NCBI GenBank assembly: GCA_016218575.1
Contig: JACRDN010000005.1
Span: forward strand, 124,001 to 188,000
Origin: Elusimicrobiota bacterium
GTDB taxonomy: Bacteria > Elusimicrobiota > Elusimicrobia > UBA1565 > UBA9628
Length of the DNA stretch: 64,000 bases
Direction: 5' to 3'
Under the pieces are notes generated by a model, which saw only the letters and a program-made list of their open reading frames with translations, was not told the DNA's origin and searched no databases. The position numbers were made by a program, and so were the translations under genes. Below are positions 7,613-16,626 of the stretch, in pieces (within the stretch, counting starts at the first letter, position 1; each line of letters opens with the position of its first letter).

Positions 7613-9274
7613 TCAGTCATTGACGATGGTGGGTGTTAGGAACACCACCAGGTCCTCGTTGCGGCGTTGGGCGTGGGTGCTGGTGAAAAGCCAGCCGATC
7701 AGGGGAATGTAGCCCAGGAACGGGACCTTGCGGACGGTTTTTATTTCCCTGGATTCCAGAAGCCCTCCCAGGACCAAGGTTTGCCCGTTCTTGACCCGCA
7801 CGAGGGTGGAGGCCTTGCGGACGACCGGGTTGAACACCCTCTGGGCGGCGGACGAGATGACGGCCTCCTCCACGTCCGTGAAGCTGGGCTGGACCAGCAT
7901 GGTGATGTAGCCGTCCTTGTTGATCTGGGGGGTGACGGTGAGCTTGAGGCCGGTGTCGAAGCGCTCCACGGTGATGCTGGACTGGGTCAAGGAGCCTCCG
8001 CTGGACTGGCTTTGCTGCACCGAGACCCCCTCCCGGCTCGTGGTCTCGATGAAGGCGGCCTTGTTGTTGAGGGTGAGGACCTTGGGCTTTCCCAGGAACC
8101 TGGCCTCGGAGCGGGAGACCAGGGCTCTCAACGTCACCTTGAGCTGGGTCAGATCAATCAAGCTGGTCTTGAGCCCTCCCGTAAATAGCGCGCTGTTGCT
8201 GGCGGCCAAGAGAGCGGTGTTTCCCGACGCCGAGCCCACGGTGGTGACCACGTTGCTGACCGGGTCGAGGAAGCGGAGCTTCGAGAAATTGCCAGGCAGT
8301 TGCATCGGGAAGCTTGTGTCGCGCTGACCGGCCGTAAAGCTCCCCAGCTCCCCATTCGGCCCTCCCCACTCGATGCCGAGATCCTTGCTGCGGGTGGAGT
8401 TGATCATCACGATTTGCGCCTCGATGATGACCTGGGGGGCCTTCTTGTCTAACTCCGCGATGATTTGCTCGACTTGCGGGAACACCTCCGGTATGTCGGT
8501 GACGATGAGCGAATTGGTGCGCGGCTCCATGGCGACCTGACCCGACTTGGACAACACGCTCTTGAGGACGCTCACGATCGCCACCTCGCTGCCGGACGAT
8601 GATGAGGATGCGGCCGCCGCGGCGGCGCCGGAGGCGGACTGATCCGAGGCGGGGGTCGCCAGGGGAATCAGCGGGACGTAGGATAGGGTATAGATGCGCG
8701 TCACAAGGTTCTCGACGGTCTTGGATCGGGGAGTGACGACGTAGGTGTTGCTCTTGCCGATCTGCTGATAAGTCAGTCCCTTGATCTCGAGAAGAACCTG
8801 GAGGGCCTCGCGCACGGTGACGTTTTGCAGGAATGCCGTCACTCTCTTGGTCTCCAGGCCCTCCGTGATGATGAAATTCACCCTCGCCTGGGCCGCTATG
8901 GTGTCGAGAAAGGTCGCCAAGGGAGCGCTCTTGACCCTGACGCTCACGCGGATGTCTAGGGGCGATACTTTTTCCTGGCCGGAGGGCTTTGGAGCCGGGG
9001 ACGTCCCTATCTGCACCGACTCCAGAGCGGACGACGCCGAGGCGGGCGCAGCCTCTTCCTCCGGGGGAGCCGTGGTAAAGGGGGTTCCCGCGGGCGAGTT
9101 TTCCGGGGACTGGAGCTCCTTCTGGAATTGAGGATTGGCCTCGGGCTCGGCCGAGCGGCGCTGGGCCCAACTCGGGGAGGCGTTCGAGAGAGCCAGCCCC
9201 AAGGCAGCGGCCAGGGCCGCCGCCCTTTTGAGGGATTCGCAAAGCCAAGCCAAGATGTCTTTTCTATTTCTCAT
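7613..9274 (-). CDS. pilQ: PilQ/GspD-type secretin
   Basis: A 553-residue outer-membrane secretin that forms the exit pore for the pilus. It has a signal peptide ending near residue 38 (PSWAQ), a Pro/Ala-rich linker, an STN-type domain (about 105-185), an N1-type domain with the IIAELDKKAPQVIIEAQI stretch, and the C-terminal secretin beta-domain ending in VPFLGYIPLIGWLF and VVFLTPTIV. A low-complexity Ala/Ser run near residue 218 separates two strands. It is shorter than many PilQ proteins and no AMIN domain is obvious. It sits between the PilP-like gene and pilB. Confidence 0.9.
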   Translation of the reverse strand: MRNRKDILAWLCESLKRAAALAAALGLALSNASPSWAQRRSAEPEANPQFQKELQSPENSPAGTPFTTAPPEEEAAPASASSALESVQIGTSPAPKPSGQEKVSPLDIRVSVRVKSAPLATFLDTIAAQARVNFIITEGLETKRVTAFLQNVTVREALQVLLEIKGLTYQQIGKSNTYVVTPRSKTVENLVTRIYTLSYVPLIPLATPASDQSASGAAAAAASSSSSGSEVAIVSVLKSVLSKSGQVAMEPRTNSLIVTDIPEVFPQVEQIIAELDKKAPQVIIEAQIVMINSTRSKDLGIEWGGPNGELGSFTAGQRDTSFPMQLPGNFSKLRFLDPVSNVVTTVGSASGNTALLAASNSALFTGGLKTSLIDLTQLKVTLRALVSRSEARFLGKPKVLTLNNKAAFIETTSREGVSVQQSQSSGGSLTQSSITVERFDTGLKLTVTPQINKDGYITMLVQPSFTDVEEAVISSAAQRVFNPVVRKASTLVRVKNGQTLVLGGLLESREIKTVRKVPFLGYIPLIGWLFTSTHAQRRNEDLVVFLTPTIVND

Positions 9275-9288
9275 GGGAACCTCTCCCC

Positions 9289-9972
9289 TTATCTTCCAAT
9301 CGTCTTAGTGAATCTCCTGTTTTTATGGATGAAAATGACGCTTTGTGATGTAATGCGCAGGACCTTGGCCGCCCCGACCATGTCTCCCTCTCCGACGGTC
9401 TCTCCATTGACGATGGCCTTGTTGCGGCCGTCGATGGAAATGATTCCCTGCAGGGAGATGTCGTTTTCGACGGGCGGCTCCCGTTTGGCCTGTATGCGCT
9501 TGACCGCCGCGCGGACAACCCCTCCCTGGGCCGCGGATTTTTCGAGCTCCGCCTGCTGGAGCCGAAGCATGTCGTAAGGAGAAAGAGTGGGGTCTCGCCT
9601 GGGCGCAGCGGGCTGCGCCCCGGCAGGGGCGCTGTACTGGGACCCTTCAGGAGATGCGTTGGGCTGGACAGTGGGGGTGGACTGCTCCACGCTGGCGGCC
9701 GATTCGTCGCTTAGACTCGGCATGGGGGCGGCGATCGCCAATGTTTCCCTTTCCGACTGCTTGGAGGCCTCGGTCATGGGATTATTAAGGCGTCCCCGGC
9801 TGGGAGAATCGGAGAACAAGCCTTGCCCTTCTGGAAGGCGTTTGCGGACTTTCTGTGACATCTGCTGGCGGTTAGTCGTGTCGAGTCTGGCTCGCCATTG
9901 GTAAAACATGAAGCCGGGCACGGCCAGAACCCCGGCCAACACGGCCCAGCTCCAGGAGCCCAAGCCCTTCAT
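9289..9972 (-). CDS. PilP/GspC-like periplasmic linker protein
   Basis: A 227-residue protein with one N-terminal membrane helix (about residues 8-25), a long low-complexity Ser/Pro/Gln/Ala linker and a C-terminal beta-rich module (about 165-227) containing LQGIISIDGRNKAIVNGE, the pattern of the PilP/GspC homology region that contacts the secretin. PilP is normally a lipoprotein; here the anchor is a membrane helix, more like GspC. The start ATG overlaps the pilO stop (ATGA). The place between pilO and pilQ fits either name. Confidence 0.72.
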   Translation of the reverse strand: MKGLGSWSWAVLAGVLAVPGFMFYQWRARLDTTNRQQMSQKVRKRLPEGQGLFSDSPSRGRLNNPMTEASKQSERETLAIAAPMPSLSDESAASVEQSTPTVQPNASPEGSQYSAPAGAQPAAPRRDPTLSPYDMLRLQQAELEKSAAQGGVVRAAVKRIQAKREPPVENDISLQGIISIDGRNKAIVNGETVGEGDMVGAAKVLRITSQSVIFIHKNRRFTKTIGR

Positions 9973-10556
9973 CTGGCTCCGCCCTGCGCGGGAATAATGG
10001 TCGCGATCGTGCAGTTGACGCCGTTTCGGCCCGGCCGATCGGCCTTCTTGCTTAGGTCGAAGGAGGCGATGTGCATCAGCGGCTTGGCATCCTCCATTCG
10101 CGAGAGCCAGGCCACGAGATCGGGGAATTTGAGCTCCAGACTGACCGATACCTTTTGGAACACCAGCCCTGACTGCTCCACCTCATCCGGAGGAAGAATG
10201 GAGTCGGCTAGGATGTTCCCGCTTCTCATGGAATCGAGGATCGCTCCGGTGAGCCAGCGGTCGCGCTCCTTGACCGTGGGAAGCAGGGCCCGAACTTCTC
10301 CCAGCCTGTCCCGGAGGGTCTTGTAATTGTCGGCGTACTGGGAGGTGGCCCGCGAAGCCTCGATTTTCTTGTTGAGCCCGGCCAATTGCCGGCCGGGCTT
10401 CTGATAGACCATGGAATAGCAGATGTAGACGATGATTCCGCCGAAAAGGATCGGCCGAAGGAAGCGGTTTAAGCCTCTCTCGCGGATGGTGGAGTTGATA
10501 ATACGCGCTTCGTTGCGCGCCGATTCCAGCCATTCTCCCAGATCGGCCATGATCAT
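9969..10556 (-). CDS. pilO: PilO-like inner-membrane alignment protein
   Basis: A 195-residue bitopic protein: short cytoplasmic N-terminus, one membrane helix (about residues 34-50), a coiled-coil stretch (LAGLNKKIEASRA onward) and a small alpha/beta periplasmic domain, the PilO architecture. PilO pairs with PilN to link the cytoplasmic ring to the secretin. Both ends overlap neighbours by 4 bases (ATGA with the PilMN fusion upstream and with the PilP-like gene downstream). Sequence conservation is low in this family, so the call leans on architecture and order. Confidence 0.75.
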   Translation of the reverse strand: MIMADLGEWLESARNEARIINSTIRERGLNRFLRPILFGGIIVYICYSMVYQKPGRQLAGLNKKIEASRATSQYADNYKTLRDRLGEVRALLPTVKERDRWLTGAILDSMRSGNILADSILPPDEVEQSGLVFQKVSVSLELKFPDLVAWLSRMEDAKPLMHIASFDLSKKADRPGRNGVNCTIATIIPAQGGAR

Positions 10557-12190
10557 TGCGGCTTCCTCGCTCGGGCGGTGATCACGAATTGAGTCCTGGT
10601 CTCCAGACGCTGCATCAACGCGCCCGGGTCAAGGCCTTGAACGGCGTCGTCGGCGAGGGGTTTACCCGTGACGGATAATTGAATGTCCGAGAAAGTTTTT
10701 CCCACGACCTTGGATTTGATCAACTGCTCCTTGAATTGGAACGCCAGGTCCTGCTCTTGGCTTAGGCTCGGTGCCACGGCGTGACCGGAAAGACGCAGCT
10801 CGAGGCTTTGGCTCCCTTTGACGAGCGGATTGGTGAGCGAAATGTTCGTGATCCAGGTTTTCTCGGGAAGGCTTTCGGCCACGTCCTTCAAGAGGGTCGA
10901 GACCTTGACGCGGTCGATGCCCAACCCCTGGACGGACTCCACCTGGCCTTGCAGGCTTTTGATCATCTCTTCTATCTGCTGGGGCGTTTTCCCTGTGAAT
11001 ACCGCCTCTATCTCCGGATCTCTTCGGAAGCGGGCTAATTCCCTGGATTTATAGCGGTACAAGCCCATGCGGCCCAGGCCCAGGGCCAAGAAGCAAACCG
11101 AGAGGAAGGCCGCGATCATGAAGATGTCCCGGGCCACGCGGTGGTCTTCTTCCGAGACTTTGCCCACCCGGCCCAAATCCAGGTTCATGGTGGCGGGGCG
11201 TAAAAAGCGCAGCCCGGTCCCGATGGAGGCGTATCCGCCCCAGTCTCCCCCCTTTATTCCCAGAAGGGCCGCGGTGTCTTGGAGCCCTGCGGGAAGGCCC
11301 AACTCCTGGGAGAAGGCGGCCTGCCAGCTGGGCAGAGCCTGAGCCGCGCCGCTGACCTTGACCTGTCCCAGGGCCGCGACACCCAGCTGTTTCTGGGCGA
11401 AAGCCACGCAGCCGCCGAGGTCCACCTTCCTGATGTCTCCCATAGAGACGTCTGAACCCAGGAACAGCTCCCTGAAAAACACGGGCAGGCCCTTGTCCGC
11501 CACGAGGATGCGTATGTTCCCCCCGTCGAAATGGACCTGGCAGAGCGGCTTGTCGAGTGGTCCGGGCTCCAGGCTTTGCCAAAGCCGCAGGACGGAGCAG
11601 GGCGCGACCTCCATTCCGACGAGGTTGAGCTCCAAGCCCTGGAGGAGGGTGCTGATGGCCGCTATGTTTTTCTTTTGAGTCACGGCGATCAAAACCCCCT
11701 GGCGGGCCTTGTTGTTGGCGTCGGGCTGGAGGGCAATCACCTGGTAGTCGTGGCTCAAGATGTCCAACGGGATGGGGATGTATTTCTTGGCCTCCAGGGG
11801 TATGGCGGATTTCCAAAAGCGGGGGTTGATTTCCGGCATGGTGAAGTAGCGCAGGAGCCCCAGGTGGTGGGACAGAGTCACCATGACGTTCTTTGTCTTC
11901 CATTTCGTCTGGGACATGGATTGCCGGATGAGCAGCGCCAATTTCTCCCCATCGGAGAGGAAGTCGGTGTTGAGAGACGTGGTGCTGGGGCCGGCTCCCG
12001 GCTGTTTGGCGGCCTCGGCCGGAGCAGGCACCGGGATGCGCACCAGATGGTCCACCAGCGGCTTTCCCTTCTCGATCCGCGCCTCCGCTATGTAGATGAC
12101 CTCGGGGCTGAGGTACATCCCAAGGCAGGCGCTCACCTGGGGCGTGCTGCTGCCGAAGGCCAGCTGGTCTATGAATTCGTCTAAAGCCAT
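10553..12190 (-). CDS. PilM-PilN fusion protein
   Basis: A 545-residue protein that appears to join two pilus assembly proteins usually made separately. Residues about 18-335 look like the actin-fold PilM (TKNVMVTLSHHLGLLRYFTMPE and IPLEAKKYIPIPLDILSHDYQ resemble PilM segments). Residues about 335-545 look like PilN: a short cytoplasmic MNLDLGR lead, one membrane helix (356-376), then a coiled coil and a PilN-like periplasmic fold (ESLPEKTWITNISL). The join has no stop and no obvious internal start. The order then continues with pilO, pilP-like and pilQ, as in a pilMNOPQ operon. Confidence 0.82.
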   Translation of the reverse strand: MALDEFIDQLAFGSSTPQVSACLGMYLSPEVIYIAEARIEKGKPLVDHLVRIPVPAPAEAAKQPGAGPSTTSLNTDFLSDGEKLALLIRQSMSQTKWKTKNVMVTLSHHLGLLRYFTMPEINPRFWKSAIPLEAKKYIPIPLDILSHDYQVIALQPDANNKARQGVLIAVTQKKNIAAISTLLQGLELNLVGMEVAPCSVLRLWQSLEPGPLDKPLCQVHFDGGNIRILVADKGLPVFFRELFLGSDVSMGDIRKVDLGGCVAFAQKQLGVAALGQVKVSGAAQALPSWQAAFSQELGLPAGLQDTAALLGIKGGDWGGYASIGTGLRFLRPATMNLDLGRVGKVSEEDHRVARDIFMIAAFLSVCFLALGLGRMGLYRYKSRELARFRRDPEIEAVFTGKTPQQIEEMIKSLQGQVESVQGLGIDRVKVSTLLKDVAESLPEKTWITNISLTNPLVKGSQSLELRLSGHAVAPSLSQEQDLAFQFKEQLIKSKVVGKTFSDIQLSVTGKPLADDAVQGLDPGALMQRLETRTQFVITARARKPQ

Positions 12191-12203
12191 TCTCTCTTCG
12201 TCC

Positions 12204-14033
12204 TCATTCTCCCCTCACGAAATTCACCGCGGCCTTGGGTTCGGCGGCGTCCGAGACGCTCGAGCTGACCTTGATTTTCTTCGACTCGACCTGGTATTTG
12301 TTTATCAAGAGGCCAGCCAACATCTGCGCCCTTTTTTCGGCCAAGACGGAGGCGTCCGGCTCGGAGCTGCGCGCGTAGCCGGTCACTTGCAGAGTTTCCT
12401 GGGGGTAGTAGACGCTGCGCTCTGCGATCTGCGATAAAATGGGCCCTGAGTTCCCGGCCGTCTTGTAGCCGTCCGGGAGGAAGATTATCTCGTAGTCAGT
12501 GGGGGCCGGCGCCTTGACTGTGGGCTTCTTCACCGGTTTCTGGCGAGTCTTCGCTTTGAGCCCTTTTTTGCGCCTTGGGGAGATCTCGACCTTGGACAAT
12601 CCCGCCCGCGGCCGGGTCTGCGTTTCCTTAATAAGAGAATCTTTGATCAGGGACTTCGCCGAAGAAGACGGGGATCGCGGCATTTCCGGCGAGGGTGCTC
12701 CGCCTCCGGGCTTGGCTTGAGCCGGGCCGGCGGAAGCCCCGGATATCTGTATCCAGCGATGCAGGGTTTTCTGCCGGTTTCTGGAGTCGGTGGCGGTCAA
12801 CACGCACTCATAGCGGCCGGCTGGCAGGGGCGGGCCGGAATAATTGATAGACCCGTTCCAATAGATCTGATGAAAAATAGGGCTCGTTCCCGAGAGCTCC
12901 TGAAGCGGAGCCAAATCCTTGCCGTCCGAGGAAGCTGGCCTCAGGAGCTGGAATTTCCACGAGGCCAGGCCGGAGGGCGGGTCTTGGACCGAGAACTCTA
13001 TGATGGCGCCCCCCTCCGCGGAAGCGGCGCGCACGGCCCGGGGATAAACCCCGAGTGAAATCGCGGGCCCCGCCTCCTCCCCCAACGCGCCGTCCATGTC
13101 CAGCTTCAGAGGCTTGCCGTACTCGAACAGGAGGATGATACCCTTGTAGCTGCGCAAGGCCTTGGGAATTTCCACTTGGCCGTTGAGGAGGTTGACCTTG
13201 ACGCGGGCAGGGGCGATGCCCGCGGAATAGAGATGAGCGGAGATGCCCATGCTGCGCCGCATGTCGAGCACCTTTGCGTCTCCGACGGCCGTTCCCTCCG
13301 GGAGAATGGAGATTTGCGCCGAACCCAGGGCGTAGGTCAGCTGGGTCAACGCGTCGAGAACGCCGCGGGCCTGCCTTTGGAATACCACCCCCGGCTGGAA
13401 CAGCAGGGCGGAGGGGATGGCCAGGGCTTGCGGATCGCCGTTTTCCAGCAGGATGACGCGCGTTTGCTCCCAGGCTTTCAGCTTTCGCAGGGCCGACTCC
13501 TTGAGGGCTTGAAGCTGGGCTCGTATCTCCTGCTTCATCGCGGATTTTTCCGCCGGAGGCTGCCGCGTTTCGTAGAGCGGCCTGGGTGCGGGCTTGGGCG
13601 ACTCGGAAACCGGAGCGGCGGCGACCTCCTCCCCGGGTTCCACCAGCACCTGAACCGGAGCTTGAGGCGGTGCGGGAGCCACCTCTGCCGCCTTCTTCTC
13701 GGGCTCCACGCTCTCGATGGTGGCCGCATGAGGCTTCAAGGCGCTGGGGCGGAGCGGCGTCTTCTCCAGGGTGTTCATGCGCCGGTTGAGGAGATTGATG
13801 TACTCGTTGGCCAGAGATCTCTCCGCGGGGGCGCCGTTGGTGAGAACGTCCATGAAGCGGTCCATGGCCTGCATGTCGTCGCCCTTCTCGAAGAAGTAGA
13901 TGCCCATGCGCATTTGCCGGCTTAAGCCCGCGTCGCGGGGCGCGGCTTCTTCCTCTTGGGCCATGGCGGGCAAGCCCCCCTGAAGGAGCAGGCCTAAGAA
14001 GAGAATCCCGATCGCTTTCATTATCCGTGCCAT
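12204..14033 (-). CDS. exported OmpA-like envelope protein in pilus operon
   Basis: A 609-residue secreted protein (signal peptide ending AMAQ near residue 25). After a Pro/Glu-rich region come a degenerate OmpA-like module (about 195-305), an Ig-like stretch resembling FlgD-type repeats (about 335-435), a Lys/Arg-rich linker and a C-terminal OmpA-like module (about 510-609). The last has the LQVTGYARSSEPDASVLAEK pattern that binds peptidoglycan in this fold, though key residues are not fully conserved. It lies 13 bases before the PilMN fusion, so a role in anchoring the pilus machine to the cell wall is plausible. I do not recognise a named family. Confidence 0.6.
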   Translation of the reverse strand: MARIMKAIGILFLGLLLQGGLPAMAQEEEAAPRDAGLSRQMRMGIYFFEKGDDMQAMDRFMDVLTNGAPAERSLANEYINLLNRRMNTLEKTPLRPSALKPHAATIESVEPEKKAAEVAPAPPQAPVQVLVEPGEEVAAAPVSESPKPAPRPLYETRQPPAEKSAMKQEIRAQLQALKESALRKLKAWEQTRVILLENGDPQALAIPSALLFQPGVVFQRQARGVLDALTQLTYALGSAQISILPEGTAVGDAKVLDMRRSMGISAHLYSAGIAPARVKVNLLNGQVEIPKALRSYKGIILLFEYGKPLKLDMDGALGEEAGPAISLGVYPRAVRAASAEGGAIIEFSVQDPPSGLASWKFQLLRPASSDGKDLAPLQELSGTSPIFHQIYWNGSINYSGPPLPAGRYECVLTATDSRNRQKTLHRWIQISGASAGPAQAKPGGGAPSPEMPRSPSSSAKSLIKDSLIKETQTRPRAGLSKVEISPRRKKGLKAKTRQKPVKKPTVKAPAPTDYEIIFLPDGYKTAGNSGPILSQIAERSVYYPQETLQVTGYARSSEPDASVLAEKRAQMLAGLLINKYQVESKKIKVSSSVSDAAEPKAAVNFVRGE

Positions 14034-14060
14034 TTTTGTCCCGATGCAATCGCGGCTCCC

Positions 14061-14083
14061 AAAGGCCCTGAAAAAGCCTTTGG
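14061..14083 (-). repeat. small inverted repeat ahead of the OmpA-like gene
   Basis: An 8-bp perfect stem, CCAAAGGC / GCCTTTGG (arms 14059-14066 and 14076-14083), with a 9-base loop lies in the 72-base gap between the ligase-like gene and the OmpA-like gene. There is no T-run on either side, so a simple terminator is unlikely. It may be an mRNA processing or stability hairpin within the operon. Confidence 0.35.
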
Positions 14084-14105
14084 AAATCTGCCTAATGTTA
14101 GACTG

Positions 14106-16403
14106 TTATCGTTGCTGATTTATTACAGGATTGCCGGGAGGGATTCGGGGGGGATTCTGGAGCTGCCGGCGCAAAAGAGGCAGGCGCTCCACGATGGGGT
14201 GGATCGGCCTCCCGCTTTGGCGAGCCAGCGCCAAGAGGTTCCTCTCGGCCGCGGAGAAGTTGGGGTCCAGCCGCAAGGCTTGGGCGTAGGCCCTTTCCGC
14301 CGCCGGATAATCGCTGCTCAAGGCGCGCAGGAACCCGAGGTTGTTCCAATGGCTGGGGTTTCCCGGGTGCAGGGCGAGGGCGCGCTTGAGGAGGGCTTCG
14401 GCCCGCTCTGCATGGCTTTGCGGATCGCCGAGGTAAATGTTCTGCAGTTGGTTGTGCGCCTCGGCGGAGAGGGGATTGATGCAGAGGGCGGCCTCGAGGA
14501 AAGGGATGGCCTGCCGGGGACTGCCCAAATGGGCGGCTTCGATCACGCCGATGTTATAATAAATCTCGTCATAACCAGCGTTGGCTTGCAAGGCCGCAGC
14601 GTATGCCTTACGGGCCTCCTGGAAACGCTGGGCGCGGGCGTAGGAGTTGCCGAGCTCATAGAGGCTGTTGACCTCCGGCGGCCCCCAGTCCCGAGCCTTT
14701 TCGAGCTGTTGGGAGGCCTGGGCCAGCGCCGAGTGGCGCAGAAGCTTGAATCCGGAGAAATACCGCCACTCCCGGTTGAAGACCTTGGTCCAATGCCAGG
14801 CTATTCCAGCCACTAGCGCGGCAGATGCGAGGCCGACGGCCACGCCGCTCCATCGGCGCGGCTGGCGAGCGTCTTCTTGCCGCCCCGGCAGGCTCGCCAA
14901 GGCCGCGCCCGCGCACCACCAGAACACGAAGGCCGGCACGGGAAAATGCAGGGAGACGTTCAAGAGGTTGTCGGCGAGCATGCCGAAGGCGCCCGCCGCA
15001 GCCGCCAACGGCAGGAGAAAAGAGCGCGGGGCGTTTTTGGCGGCCTTGAGCATAGGCGTGAAGAAGGCCGTCCAAAACCAGAGCCAGACCCCCAGCCCTA
15101 AAACGCCGGTTTGGGCCCAGACCTCGAGGATTTCATTATGGGAGTTGTTGGCGTGGGTGCGCAGCCCGCGAAAGACCTCCAGGGCTTCCACCAAGGGGCC
15201 CTGGTAGAAGGGGTAAAAGAGCTCGAAGAGCCCGTACCCCGCGCCGGTGGCCGGGTTCTCGGCGCCCATGCTCCAAGACGCGGTCCAAATGAGCAGTCTT
15301 TGGTGCCAAGGGCCGTAGATGGTCCGGGCTTGGGCGGCCTGGCCGATCTCCGCCAGGCGCCCGATGACGGTCGGGGTGTAACCGCTCTTAATCGAGCTAT
15401 GCGGCCAGAGAAGGGCCAGGGCGAGCCCGAGGGCCAGCATCAAGCCCTGCGGGCGGGGGTTTTGGCGAAGCTGGCGGCGCAGCTCGGGCGCCGCCAGGAG
15501 TGCCGCAAGCCCGGCCAAGGCTCCGAGCCACGAGGAGCGGGTGAGGCTGCAGAGGAGGCCGGCCTCCATGGTCAACAGGAGGGTTGCGTAAATCCAGCGC
15601 CGGCTTGCGTTGCTCAGGAGGAACAAGACGGCGGCGGACGGAAATAGCACCACGTTGAACGAGGACATGAAGTTGGGATTTCCGAAAGTCGAGACGGAGC
15701 GCCCGCCGTAGGGGTTGAGTACGTTGGGCCATATCCATTCGATGTTGAAATATTGCAGCACCCCGTAAGCCGAGGCCAGGAAGGCCGTGCCCAGGGCCAG
15801 GTGCAGGAAGTCGATCGCCCGGCCCTTTCGACAGAGTCGGCAGGCTCCGGCCAGCCCCAGGGCCCAGAGCAGCGCCCCGTAGGGGTCCCAGAAATTGCCG
15901 ATGAAATCCACGGCTCCCCCGCCCGGGCGACGAAGGGCCGGAAATCCCATCCAAGCCAGCCCCCAGCCCAAGATGAACCAAGCCCAAGCCCCGGCGGAAA
16001 CCGGAGCGGACCAATCCTCGGCCTTGACGCGGTGCAGCGCCAGCAGAAAGGGCAGGAAGCAGTTGACGCCCAGGAAGAGGAAGGCGCGAGACCCCTCGGC
16101 GGCGATGGCGGGTCTGAAAAACGGGGTCCGGCCCCAATAGGATACGGCCCAGCTGACCAGGCATGCCGCCAGCCAGCCAAGCCAGGGCAGATCCAAGGGA
16201 CTGCGCGGCCGCCAGGGCCGGCCCTGGGACAGCGCCTCATGGATGCAGAGAGCCGAGGCCGCGGCCAGGCAGACGTTGAGCAGGACTATTTGCGCGACGT
16301 AGGGGTTGCGGGTGAGGTTGGTGAAAAACAGCAGGGGACAGGCAAAAAAGCACGCGGCCAGGAGGGCGGATCCGAGCGTGGCGGCCATGGTGATGAGAAT
16401 CAT
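14106..16403 (-). CDS. O-antigen-ligase/PglL-like membrane protein with C-terminal TPRs
   Basis: A 765-residue protein. The first 550 or so residues hold about 12 membrane helices and the WaaL/PglL/Wzy_C signature loop with THANNSHNEILEVW, whose His is the conserved catalytic-loop residue. The rest carries TPR-like repeats (EVNSLYELGNSYARAQRFQEA..., NPSHWNNLGFL). Proteins of this type move glycans from lipid carriers to lipid A or to proteins, including pilins, at the periplasmic face. I chose ATG at 16403; a TTG at 16460 would extend it. It is the first gene of the pilus operon, so pilin glycosylation is a reasonable but unproven guess. Confidence 0.75.
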   Translation of the reverse strand: MILITMAATLGSALLAACFFACPLLFFTNLTRNPYVAQIVLLNVCLAAASALCIHEALSQGRPWRPRSPLDLPWLGWLAACLVSWAVSYWGRTPFFRPAIAAEGSRAFLFLGVNCFLPFLLALHRVKAEDWSAPVSAGAWAWFILGWGLAWMGFPALRRPGGGAVDFIGNFWDPYGALLWALGLAGACRLCRKGRAIDFLHLALGTAFLASAYGVLQYFNIEWIWPNVLNPYGGRSVSTFGNPNFMSSFNVVLFPSAAVLFLLSNASRRWIYATLLLTMEAGLLCSLTRSSWLGALAGLAALLAAPELRRQLRQNPRPQGLMLALGLALALLWPHSSIKSGYTPTVIGRLAEIGQAAQARTIYGPWHQRLLIWTASWSMGAENPATGAGYGLFELFYPFYQGPLVEALEVFRGLRTHANNSHNEILEVWAQTGVLGLGVWLWFWTAFFTPMLKAAKNAPRSFLLPLAAAAGAFGMLADNLLNVSLHFPVPAFVFWWCAGAALASLPGRQEDARQPRRWSGVAVGLASAALVAGIAWHWTKVFNREWRYFSGFKLLRHSALAQASQQLEKARDWGPPEVNSLYELGNSYARAQRFQEARKAYAAALQANAGYDEIYYNIGVIEAAHLGSPRQAIPFLEAALCINPLSAEAHNQLQNIYLGDPQSHAERAEALLKRALALHPGNPSHWNNLGFLRALSSDYPAAERAYAQALRLDPNFSAAERNLLALARQSGRPIHPIVERLPLLRRQLQNPPRIPPGNPVINQQR

Positions 16404-16489
16404 ACAAAAAACTTCGGGCGCTGCCGGTCGCGCCCGCCTGCGAATAAACGCGCAGCGCAAGCTGGAGATTTACCCCCTTGCTCATCCCA

Positions 16490-16528
16490 GTTATCCACAG
16501 AACTTCGCAGCGAAGTTCTGTGGATAAC
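16490..16528. repeat. 39-base palindrome with DnaA-box ends
   Basis: Two 19-base arms, perfectly complementary around a single central A at 16509. Each arm begins with TTATCCACA (16491-16499; inverted copy at 16519-16527), an exact match to the DnaA-box consensus TTATNCACA. It is noncoding, between the SnoaL-like gene and the start of the pilus operon. No T-run follows, so it is not a standard terminator. A related palindrome lies at 57302-57338. Confidence 0.8.
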
Positions 16529-16626
16529 CACAGGACGATCGCGTGGGGCTTCGTCCCGCGAGGCGTTCGATCACCAACAGCAAACGTCGCGGCGATTTCC
16601 CCGCCATAGATTCCAGGCGGAATGCA

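Noticed and set aside
16490-16528. Replication origin
   Set aside because: Only two boxes, no AT-rich unwinding region, and no dnaA, dnaN or parAB nearby.
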